Shown here piece after piece: positions 1-4,701 of a DNA stretch of 8,877 bases. The notes below the pieces were generated by a model. The model was given only the letters and a program-made list of their open reading frames with translations. It was not told the origin of the DNA and did no database searches. A program made the position numbers and the translations under genes. Positions within the stretch are counted from its first letter, which is position 1. Each line of letters begins with the position of its first letter. Source of the DNA: Actinomycetota bacterium (GTDB lineage Bacteria > Actinomycetota > Actinomycetes > Nanopelagicales > Nanopelagicaceae); NCBI GenBank assembly GCA_947452525.1, contig CANGCW010000033.1, positions 1 through 8,877 of the forward strand, given 5' to 3'.

Positions 1-381
1 ATTGGTAAAGGAAATAAGGAGCGGACAGTTCCACTTGGCGAGCCCGCACTCGATGCGCTACGGAGTTACTGCAATCAGTATCGGAGCGAGTTGGCGAATG
101 AAGGGTCAGCTAGTGCAGTCTTCCTGGGAAAACGAGGAAAGCGAATCGATGCGCGTACCGCTCGCGATGTTGTCTACGAAGCTACTAGCGCCGTAGGTAT
201 TCATATGGGTCCTCACGGACTTCGCCATAGCGCCGCGACCCATCTCTTAGAAGGGGGAGCAGATCTCCGTATCGTCCAAGAGATTCTTGGCCACTCCTCC
301 CTCCAGACCACGCAGATTTATACCCACGTCTCACCTGAACGGCTCCAACGAGCGTATAAAGATGCCCACCCGCGTGCTTAA
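1..381 (+). CDS. xerC: Tyrosine recombinase XerC, C-terminal part (5' end cut by window)
   Basis: Site-specific recombinase of the phage-integrase family. XerC with XerD resolves chromosome dimers at dif in the cytoplasm. The frame is open from base 1 and gives 126 residues of the catalytic domain. It begins with the GKGNKER beta-hairpin carrying the catalytic lysine, then PHGLRHSAATHLLEGGADL with the HxxR pair (H72, R75 of this fragment), LGHSS (H98) and the nucleophile tyrosine in QIYTHV (Y107). It ends in AHPRA, the usual XerC ending, whereas XerD-type proteins tend to end in HHPRA. The first catalytic arginine and the N-terminal SAM-like domain lie upstream of the window. In many actinobacteria xerC sits just before rpsB, as here, which favours the housekeeping recombinase over an integrase of a mobile element. 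Its stop codon overlaps the stop of the convergent minus-strand gene by four bases, and no terminator hairpin is visible after it. Confidence 0.9.
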   Translation: MGKGNKERTVPLGEPALDALRSYCNQYRSELANEGSASAVFLGKRGKRIDARTARDVVYEATSAVGIHMGPHGLRHSAATHLLEGGADLRIVQEILGHSSLQTTQIYTHVSPERLQRAYKDAHPRA

Positions 382-659
382 CGCCTAATGACAAATGTAA
401 AGAAAAGAATTGCAACTGGGATAGAAGCAATCACTATGGGAGCAACCTTCTTCATCCACGTTTGAAGCTTCTCTATCTCACGAGCTTTATTTGCAACTGT
501 TTCATTTGGATTTTTTTCGAGCGTTGCAAGCATCTCGTTCGTGAAAAAAGTGTTTGTGGTGTTTGCCGCTTTAAGCATGGCTTGAAGTTCACTGGGACTA
601 CCTGAATTGATGATTGCCCAGATTTCGTCCTCTGGCATTGCCCTGTATTTCTTTGGCAT
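378..659 (-). CDS. Small protein of unknown function with C-terminal membrane anchor
   Basis: Not recognised. It encodes 93 residues: a charged, probably helical N-terminal part (about 1-70; MPKKYRAMPEDEIWAIIN, then SPSELQAMLKAA and AREIEKLQTWMKK) followed by one strongly hydrophobic segment at about 72-91 and a final RR. This is the layout of a single-span tail-anchored protein whose soluble part probably faces the cytoplasm. The ATG at 659 is preferred because a GAGAG Shine-Dalgarno-like stretch lies nine bases upstream; a TTG at 668 would add three residues but abuts that stretch. The upstream minus-strand hydrophobic frame stops at 675-677, only 15 bases before this ATG, so the two probably share a transcript. 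The stop overlaps that of xerC tail to tail. Codons favour A/T endings (AAA, AAT, TCA) unlike the CGC/AAG/GAG-rich operon to the right, suggesting low expression or foreign origin. No function is proposed. Confidence 0.6.
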   Translation of the reverse strand: MPKKYRAMPEDEIWAIINSGSPSELQAMLKAANTTNTFFTNEMLATLEKNPNETVANKAREIEKLQTWMKKVAPIVIASIPVAILFFTFVIRR

Positions 660-674
660 CTCAACCAACTCTCT

Positions 675-917
675 CTATCCGTTACAGCCTGATTTTGAAG
701 CACATTTTCCAACCGCCATGCCGGCCCCAGCAAGTCCACTAACTGAAATCACTGCAGTTGCAGCGCGAATAACGGTAGCTGAGACAACAAGTGTTGGAAA
801 AATGACCGGAGCTGCTAAAACAGCGCCCGCAATCGCCGAAACCGCAATGAGCCCAGCTGCGGCCCAGCCAAATAAAGAGACTTGTTGAGTTGAATTTGAA
901 ACGAGGGCATATTTATT
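675..917 (-). pseudogene. Hydrophobic reading-frame remnant without a start codon (continuation of the 918-1265 frame)
   Basis: Directly after the TGA at 918-920 the same minus-strand frame stays open for 80 more codons to a TAG at 675-677. It reads NKYALVSNSTQQVSLFGW, then about 50 mostly hydrophobic Ala/Gly/Val/Ile residues (about 15-70) that could form a membrane hairpin, and ends KCASKSGC-NG with two cysteines. No ATG, GTG or TTG occurs before the hydrophobic part; the first are a GTG at codon 56 and an ATG at codon 67, both inside it. It therefore cannot easily be a gene by itself and is best read as the second half of one gene cut by a nonsense codon, a sequencing error, or a readthrough product. 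The overlapping plus-strand frame at 607-888 is judged the shadow because its composition is less protein-like. Confidence 0.4.
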
Positions 918-1265
918 TCAAGATTTTAAAACATTTGAGTAAGCACTAGACAACAATTTAGTTTCGTTTATGAGAATTGGAACATATTTTCCTGATTGAT
1001 TATCAAAACATCCTTCAGAAGTAGTTGTACAGCTTGAGTTTGAGGTTTTCAAAATCATACCCTGATTGGTGGGATCCTGGAATTGATCAATCCCAACGGT
1101 AAAGAACTCGCCTCTTCTCATGCGAACAGTTGCATTCCGTGTCCAGCACGATTGGCTTTCTTTAGCCTTGCGAGTTAAGGGGATCCCCAAGGCTTCAGCC
1201 CCAAGCTGAGATAGATTCATGAGACTTGAATGCATCAATAGAAGGCAAAGATTCGTTTCCTCCAC
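918..1265 (-). CDS. Hypothetical protein, probably the 5' half of an interrupted gene
   Basis: Not recognised. From a GTG at 1265 it gives 115 residues with cysteines at 7, 40, 79 and 86, and a polar, Asn/Ser/Thr-rich second half (SSCTTTSEGCFDNQ, then GKYVPILINETKLLSSAY) that looks like a folded, possibly extracytoplasmic domain. The start is doubtful. The GTG has no Shine-Dalgarno sequence, internal ATGs at codons 11 and 16 also lack one, and the frame is open but start-less upstream as far as a TGA at 1368-1370. The only good Shine-Dalgarno nearby (GGAGGA at about 1258-1263) is placed for an out-of-frame TTG at 1248 that opens just 17 codons (stop at 1195-1197). The frame ends at TGA 918-920 and continues in frame as a hydrophobic segment. 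Codon choice is A/T-leaning like the next minus-strand gene. It could be a decayed gene or a live gene in a lineage where the TGA is absent. Confidence 0.4.
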   Translation of the reverse strand: MEETNLCLLLMHSSLMNLSQLGAEALGIPLTRKAKESQSCWTRNATVRMRRGEFFTVGIDQFQDPTNQGMILKTSNSSCTTTSEGCFDNQSGKYVPILINETKLLSSAYSNVLKS

Positions 1266-1270
1266 ACTAA

Positions 1271-1318
1271 TCCGATGGGGGGCAGGCGCACTGATCCCGT
1301 CGGACCTTTCCGATGGGG
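1271..1318. repeat. Three-part alternating inverted repeat (TCCGATGGG / CCCGTCGGA / TCCGATGGG)
   Basis: The 10-base word TCCGATGGGG occurs at 1271-1280 and again at 1309-1318. Between them CCCGTCGGA at 1296-1304 can pair with either copy over nine base pairs with one G-T wobble. The right-hand pairing (1296-1304 with 1309-1317) has a four-base CCTT loop and should be the more stable; the left-hand pairing has a 16-base loop. The two are mutually exclusive. Neither strand has a T-run next to it, so it is not a standard intrinsic terminator. It sits between the divergent minus-strand frame and the rpsB leader and could be an operator, an RNA switch or a U-less terminator. Confidence 0.55.
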
Positions 1319-1335
1319 CCAGCGAGCTAATGGAA

Positions 1336-1365
1336 TGAAAATTGGGCTTATTTAAGACTGATAAT
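1336..1365 (+). promoter_or_regulatory. Candidate promoter for the rpsB operon (distal)
   Basis: A GATAAT hexamer at 1360-1365, preceded by TG in the extended -10 fashion one base out of the ideal position, lies 18 bases after TGAAAA at 1336-1341, a poor match to TTGACA. Transcription would begin near 1372 and give a leader of about 258 bases that includes the 1379-1420 repeats. Judged by eye only. Confidence 0.25.
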
Positions 1366-1378
1366 CGTCAAACCTGGT

Positions 1379-1420
1379 GCTCAATCGAGCCAGAGGCTCA
1401 AGAATGGTGGATTTTGAGCC
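1379..1420 (+). promoter_or_regulatory. Alternating hairpin element upstream of rpsB
   Basis: Four alternately complementary words follow each other: GCTC (1379-1382), GAGCC (1387-1391), GGCTC (1395-1399) and GAGCC (1416-1420). GAGCC-AGA-GGCTC forms a short hairpin at 1387-1399. Alternatively GGCTCAA (1395-1401) pairs with TTGAGCC (1414-1420) and extends through AAT/ATT with one bulged G into about ten base pairs with a GGTGG loop. These pairings exclude one another, as in an attenuator or riboswitch expression platform. The bases after 1420 (TACTTTCCTC) are pyrimidine-rich but contain no real T-run, so termination activity is uncertain. Confidence 0.4.
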
Positions 1421-1433
1421 TACTTTCCTCAGT

Positions 1434-1439
1434 TAGAAT
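1434..1439 (+). promoter_or_regulatory. Candidate -10 hexamer for the rpsB operon (proximal)
   Basis: TAGAAT at 1434-1439 fits the TAnnnT pattern of actinobacterial housekeeping promoters. The best upstream partner is TTTTGA at 1412-1417, 16 bases away and a weak -35. A start near 1446 would place the first base just before the 1448-1469 hairpin and give a leader of about 184 bases. It competes with the candidate at 1360-1365; neither can be confirmed from sequence. Confidence 0.25.
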
Positions 1440-1445
1440 TGCCAT

Positions 1446-1629
1446 CGCACCAGGGAGGAATTCCTGGTGACTTCACGCGATTGACTCTGGGTCGTAAGAC
1501 CCGTGAGAACCATTTCGGTCTCGAGGCAAGATCTTCGAGTCGGTATCCAATCGCTAGCGAGCTGACAAATCGTCAACTCATTAACCGAGTGCATGTGCTG
1601 AAGCACGTGCAATGAAGGAGAGTGCCGCC
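1446..1629 (+). promoter_or_regulatory. Structured 5' leader of the rpsB operon, possible cis-regulatory RNA
   Basis: Hand folding gives, in order: hairpin CACCAGG/CCTGGTG (1448-1454 with 1463-1469); a long-range helix GCGATTG/CAATCGC (1477-1483 with 1548-1554), continued as ACTC/GAGT (1484-1487 with 1537-1540) across a seven-base bulge; inside it GGGTC-GTAA-GACCC (1489-1502) capped by a GNRA loop, and GAGA(A)CC/GGTCTC (1505-1511 with 1517-1522) with one bulged A; then small stems at 1563-1575 and 1576-1590 and a perfect hairpin at 1591-1610. The AAGGAG of rpsB is at 1615-1620. S2 is known to regulate rpsB-tsf through the mRNA leader in gammaproteobacteria, so an analogous autoregulatory leader is plausible. 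I do not recognise it as a described class, and no covariation could be tested. Confidence 0.5.
1591..1610 (+). promoter_or_regulatory. Hairpin just before the rpsB Shine-Dalgarno sequence
   Basis: GCATGTGC (1591-1598) pairs with GCACGTGC (1603-1610) over eight base pairs with one U-G wobble around a TGAA loop. It ends four bases before AAGGAG (1615-1620). With no T-run after it, a terminator role is unlikely; its position suits control of ribosome access or mRNA stability. Confidence 0.5.
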
Positions 1630-2454
1630 ATGGCGGTTGTAACTATGCGAGAGCTCCTCGACAGCGGAGTCCACTTCGGACACCAGACACGTCGTTGGAA
1701 CCCAAAGATGAAGCGCTTTATCTTCACAGAGCGCAACGGTATCTACATCATCGATATCCAGCAGTCACTTGGACTTATCGATTCAGCTTATGACTTCATT
1801 AAGGACACTGTCGCCAAGGGCGGACATATCCTCTTTGTTGGAACAAAGAAGCAGGCACATCAGCCAATCATCGAGCAGGCTGCTCGCGTTGGCATGCCAT
1901 ATGTAACAGAGCGTTGGCTTGGTGGAATGCTCACCAACTTCCCAACTGTCTACAAGCGTATTCAGCGCCTCAAGGAGCTTGAGCAACTTGAAGAGCGCAA
2001 CGATCAGGTTCTTACAAAGAAGGAACTCCTTGTTCTCCGCCGCGAGCGCGAGAAGCTAACAAAGAACCTTCAGGGTATTCGCGATATGACCAAGTTGCCT
2101 TCAGCAATCTGGGTTATCGACACAAAGAAAGAGCACTTGGCTGTTCAAGAGGCTCACAAGCTTGGTATTCCAGTTGTAGCGGTTATTGATACAAACTGCG
2201 ATCCAGATGAAGTTGATTACAAGATTCCTGGTAACGATGATGCAATCCGTTCAATCGCATTGCTAACACGCGTTATCACCGATGCTGCTGTAGCTGGCCT
2301 TGCTGCTCGCTCAGCGGCTGGTGCTGCTGTTGCAGATAAGAACGTTGCAGCTGCAAATGCTGAGCCATTGGCTGAGTGGGAGAAGGATGTTGCAGGCACT
2401 GACGCTGTTGTTGCAGCAGATGCACCAGCTCCAGAAGCAACACCATCTAACTAA
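1630..2454 (+). CDS. rpsB: 30S ribosomal protein S2
   Basis: Structural protein of the small ribosomal subunit, bound on the 30S body near S1/S8 territory. The 274-residue product starts MAVVTMRELLDSGVHFGHQT and carries the S2 signatures LLDSGVHFGHQTRRWNPKM (9-27) and SAIWVIDTKKEHLAVQEAHK (158-177), plus FVGTKKQA (69-76) and RWLGGMLTNF (95-104). Residues from about 228 form an Ala-rich acidic low-complexity tail (AEPLAEWEKDVAGTDAVVA and on), common in actinobacterial S2. The frame is open from an ATG at 1612, but that ATG overlaps the region of the Shine-Dalgarno AAGGAG (1615-1620); the ATG at 1630, nine bases after it, is the real start and matches family N-termini. First gene of the translation operon, 40 bases before tsf. 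Expression is probably controlled by the structured leader upstream. Confidence 0.97.
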   Translation: MAVVTMRELLDSGVHFGHQTRRWNPKMKRFIFTERNGIYIIDIQQSLGLIDSAYDFIKDTVAKGGHILFVGTKKQAHQPIIEQAARVGMPYVTERWLGGMLTNFPTVYKRIQRLKELEQLEERNDQVLTKKELLVLRREREKLTKNLQGIRDMTKLPSAIWVIDTKKEHLAVQEAHKLGIPVVAVIDTNCDPDEVDYKIPGNDDAIRSIALLTRVITDAAVAGLAARSAAGAAVADKNVAAANAEPLAEWEKDVAGTDAVVAADAPAPEATPSN

Positions 2455-2494
2455 TCATTCCGACTTCATATTTAAGATTTAAAGGAGTAATAAA

Positions 2495-3322
2495 TTGGCT
2501 TACACAGCAGAAGATGTAAAGCGCCTCCGCGAAGCAACTGCAGCAGGAATGCTCGATTGCAAGAAGGCGCTCGATGAGGCAGATGGCGATTACGACAAGG
2601 CCGTTGAGATCATCCGCGTTAAGGGTCTTAAGGGAGTTACAAAGCGTGAGGGCCGTCAGACTTCAAATGGTCTGGTCGCTGCAAAGACCGAGGGTGACCT
2701 TGGTGTAATGCTCGAACTCAATTGTGAGACAGATTTCGTAGCAAAGGGTGACCGCTTCCAAGCGGTTGCAGATGAGCTTCTCAATCACCTCGCAAAGGTG
2801 AAGAGCACAGACCTCGCAGCATTTCTCACAACAGAGCTCGACAACGGCAAGACCGTTCAAGAGACAATCGATGAGGCGAATGCAACGCTCGGCGAGAAGA
2901 TCGAGATCCGTCGTATTGCAGTAACAGAGGGTTCACCAGTGGCGATCTATCTCCACCGCACAAACCCAGATCTTCCACCACAGCTCGGCGTCTTGGTGAA
3001 GTTGACCGCCGCAGCAGCTGAGGCTGGAAAGGATGTTGCTCAACACATCGCAGCGTTCGCTCCACAATATGTAAGCCGCGACCAGATTCCTGCGGACCAG
3101 ATTGAGAATGAGCGTCGTATCGCTGAAGAGACTGCCCGCGAAGAGGGTAAGCCTGAGGCATCACTCTCGAAGATCGTTGAAGGTCGCGTAACCGGCTTTG
3201 TGAAGGAAGTTAGCCTTCTTGAGCAGGCATTTGCGAAGGATGCTAAGAAGACTGTTCAGAACATTCTTGATGAGGCAAAGACCGCTGTGTCGGCTTTTCA
3301 CAGATTCAAGGTTGGTCAGTAA
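2495..3322 (+). CDS. tsf: Translation elongation factor Ts
   Basis: Guanine nucleotide exchange factor that releases GDP from EF-Tu so that it can bind GTP and aminoacyl-tRNA again; cytoplasmic. The 275-residue product begins MAYTAEDVKRLREATAAGML, the N-terminal UBA-like domain with EF-Ts signature 1 (LREATAAGMLDCKKAL, 11-26). Signature 2, ELNCETDFVAK (74-84), contains the TDFV motif (79-82) whose aspartate and phenylalanine disturb the EF-Tu magnesium site. The core repeats follow to KVGQ. Length is normal for the family. The start is TTG at 2495, supported by AAAGGAG at 2481-2487 seven bases upstream and by alignment; no ATG nearby fits. It follows rpsB with a 40-base gap lacking a terminator, so the two should be co-transcribed as in most bacteria. 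Confidence 0.97.
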   Translation: MAYTAEDVKRLREATAAGMLDCKKALDEADGDYDKAVEIIRVKGLKGVTKREGRQTSNGLVAAKTEGDLGVMLELNCETDFVAKGDRFQAVADELLNHLAKVKSTDLAAFLTTELDNGKTVQETIDEANATLGEKIEIRRIAVTEGSPVAIYLHRTNPDLPPQLGVLVKLTAAAAEAGKDVAQHIAAFAPQYVSRDQIPADQIENERRIAEETAREEGKPEASLSKIVEGRVTGFVKEVSLLEQAFAKDAKKTVQNILDEAKTAVSAFHRFKVGQ

Positions 3323-3334
3323 TCTAGTGGCATA

Positions 3335-3355
3335 AATCGGGTGGAATACCCGATT
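3335..3355 (+). promoter_or_regulatory. Perfect hairpin in the tsf-pyrH gap
   Basis: AATCGGGT (3335-3342) and ACCCGATT (3348-3355) form an uninterrupted eight-base-pair stem with a GGAAT loop in the 63-base gap between tsf and pyrH. No T-run follows on either strand, so it is not a standard intrinsic terminator. Likely roles are an RNA-processing or stability element that sets tsf versus pyrH levels, or an inefficient terminator. Confidence 0.5.
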
Positions 3356-3385
3356 ACCAGAAGTAGAAGCGAAGGAGCACCTCAG

Positions 3386-4120
3386 ATGGCCCAACAAGGT
3401 TATAAGAGAGTGCTCCTTAAGCTTTCTGGAGAAGTTTTCGGTGGAGTTAAAGGCATCGGTGTTGATCCCGATGTAGTGCACGATATCGCCGAGCAGATCG
3501 CAGAAGTGGTTCGCGGCGGAACGCAGATTGCAATTGTTGTGGGCGGAGGAAATTACTTCCGCGGGGCAGAGCTCCAACAGCGCGGAATGGATCGCGCTCG
3601 CGCTGACTATATGGGAATGCTCGGAACAGTCATGAACTGTCTTGCACTCCAAGATTTTCTAGAAAAAGTTGGAATTGATACTCGCGTTCAGACCGCAATC
3701 ACCATGGGTCAGGTTGCAGAGCCATACATCCCGCGTAAGGCAATCCGCCACCTTGAGAAGGGTCGCGTCGTCATCTTCGGAGCGGGCGCAGGAATGCCAT
3801 TCTTCACAACAGATACAGTTGCAGCGCAGCGTGCACTTGAGATTGGTTCACAGGCACTCTTGCTCGCAAAGAGTGGAGTAGATGGCGTCTACACCGCAGA
3901 TCCAAAGAAGGATCCTGCAGCAACGAAGTACGAGACGATCTCCTTCGACGAAGTTCTCTCGAAGTCACTCGCAGTTGCAGATGCAGCAGCCTTTAGCCTC
4001 TGCCGCGAGAACAATCTCCCCATCGTCGTCTTTGATCTTAAGAACAAAGGAAATATCGCCCGCGCAGTGCGTGGTGAATCCATCGGAACTGTCGTCTCAT
4101 CACAGACGTCAAGTAAATAG
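3386..4120 (+). CDS. pyrH: Uridylate (UMP) kinase
   Basis: Bacterial UMP kinase of the amino-acid-kinase fold. It phosphorylates UMP to UDP with ATP, acts as a hexamer, and feeds all pyrimidine nucleotide synthesis. The 244-residue product shows the N-terminal VLLKLSGE (9-16), GGGNYFRG (53-60), DYMGMLGTVMN (74-84), the nucleotide-binding TTDTVAAQRA (141-150) and DGVYTADP (166-173). Length is typical. The frame is open from a GTG at 3341, but GAAGGAG at 3371-3377 lies eight bases before the ATG at 3386, which also agrees with known N-termini. It is 63 bases after tsf and its stop codon overlaps the frr Shine-Dalgarno sequence. In the family GTP activates and UTP inhibits; nothing in this sequence suggests otherwise. 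Confidence 0.96.
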   Translation: MAQQGYKRVLLKLSGEVFGGVKGIGVDPDVVHDIAEQIAEVVRGGTQIAIVVGGGNYFRGAELQQRGMDRARADYMGMLGTVMNCLALQDFLEKVGIDTRVQTAITMGQVAEPYIPRKAIRHLEKGRVVIFGAGAGMPFFTTDTVAAQRALEIGSQALLLAKSGVDGVYTADPKKDPAATKYETISFDEVLSKSLAVADAAAFSLCRENNLPIVVFDLKNKGNIARAVRGESIGTVVSSQTSSK

Positions 4121-4133
4121 GAGCAATGCACTC

Positions 4134-4697
4134 ATGGCTGATTTAAATACCGTTCTTGCAGATGTCGCAGTGAAGATGAGCAAGGCTGTCGAAGTTGCGA
4201 AAGAAGATTTCGGTGCCATCCGCACAGGTCGCGCGCATCCTTCTATGTTTGCAAAGGTAATGGTCGATTACTACGGCACATTCACTCCGCTCTCACAGCT
4301 TGCAACAATCCAAGTTCCCGAGGCACGCATGGCTCTGGTTAGCCCATTCGATAAGAGTGCAATGGCTCTGATCGAGAAGGCGATCCGCGAATCAGATCTT
4401 GGAGTTAACCCTGCAACAGATGGCGCAGTCATCCGCGTTAACTTCCCACAGCTCACAGAAGAGCGCCGCAAGGATTACATCAAGGTGGCCCGTTCCAAGG
4501 CCGAAGATTCACGCATCTCTATCCGTAATATCCGCCGCACCGCCAAGGAAGCGATGGAGAAGATGGAGAAGGATGGCGAGGTCGGCAAGGATGAGGCAGC
4601 GCGTGCCGAGAAAGATCTCGAGAAGAGCACCTCTGATCATGTTGCGAAGATCGATGAGCTTTTGAAGCATAAGGAAGCTGAACTTCTCGAAGTTTGA
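4134..4697 (+). CDS. frr: Ribosome recycling factor
   Basis: With EF-G, it splits the post-termination ribosome into subunits. The 187-residue product starts MADLNTVLADVAVKM and contains the conserved RTGRAHPSM (30-38), DYYGTFTPLSQLA (45-57), and PQLTEERRK (105-113) at the start of the long helix of the three-helix bundle, ending in DELLKHKEAELLEV. Length is normal (about 185). Upstream the frame stays open back to 3882 inside pyrH, but that extension is non-homologous shadow sequence; the ATG at 4134 is chosen from the AGGAG at 4119-4123 (ten-base spacing) and from alignment. An ATG at 4126 is out of frame. The Shine-Dalgarno shares bases with the pyrH stop, implying translational coupling; cdsA starts four bases after the frr stop. 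Confidence 0.97.
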   Translation: MADLNTVLADVAVKMSKAVEVAKEDFGAIRTGRAHPSMFAKVMVDYYGTFTPLSQLATIQVPEARMALVSPFDKSAMALIEKAIRESDLGVNPATDGAVIRVNFPQLTEERRKDYIKVARSKAEDSRISIRNIRRTAKEAMEKMEKDGEVGKDEAARAEKDLEKSTSDHVAKIDELLKHKEAELLEV

Positions 4698-4701
4698 TCC
4701 C

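Noticed and set aside
1..381. Integrase of a mobile element at the window start
   Set aside because: The C-terminal AHPRA ending, GKGNKER motif and position before rpsB point to housekeeping XerC; no attachment-site repeats or tRNA were seen.
607..888. Plus-strand open frame of 93 codons opposite the hydrophobic minus-strand frame
   Set aside because: It is antisense to a more protein-like minus-strand frame, has no Shine-Dalgarno sequence, and its Ala/Thr-rich content is what an antisense of a hydrophobic segment produces.
918..920. TGA read as selenocysteine in the interrupted minus-strand gene
   Set aside because: No recognisable selenoprotein context or SECIS-like hairpin was found after the TGA, and no selenocysteine genes are in the window; nonsense mutation or error is simpler.
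1551..1560. Palindrome TCGCTAGCGA as a hairpin or protein site
   Set aside because: As RNA it would need a two-base loop, and its left half is better used in the long-range helix 1477-1483/1548-1554; a protein-binding role cannot be supported.
1612..1629. ATG at 1612 as start of rpsB
   Set aside because: The six extra codons contain the Shine-Dalgarno AAGGAG itself; the ATG at 1630 is correctly spaced and matches S2 N-termini.
3161..3652. Minus-strand open frame of 163 codons across the end of tsf and start of pyrH
   Set aside because: It lies opposite two well-supported essential genes and their intergenic hairpin, has no recognisable motif, and is best explained as a shadow of strong codon bias.
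3882..4133. In-frame 84-codon extension upstream of frr, which could suggest a fused or longer protein
   Set aside because: It overlaps pyrH in another frame, has no family match, and the frr Shine-Dalgarno and conserved N-terminus fix the start at 4134.
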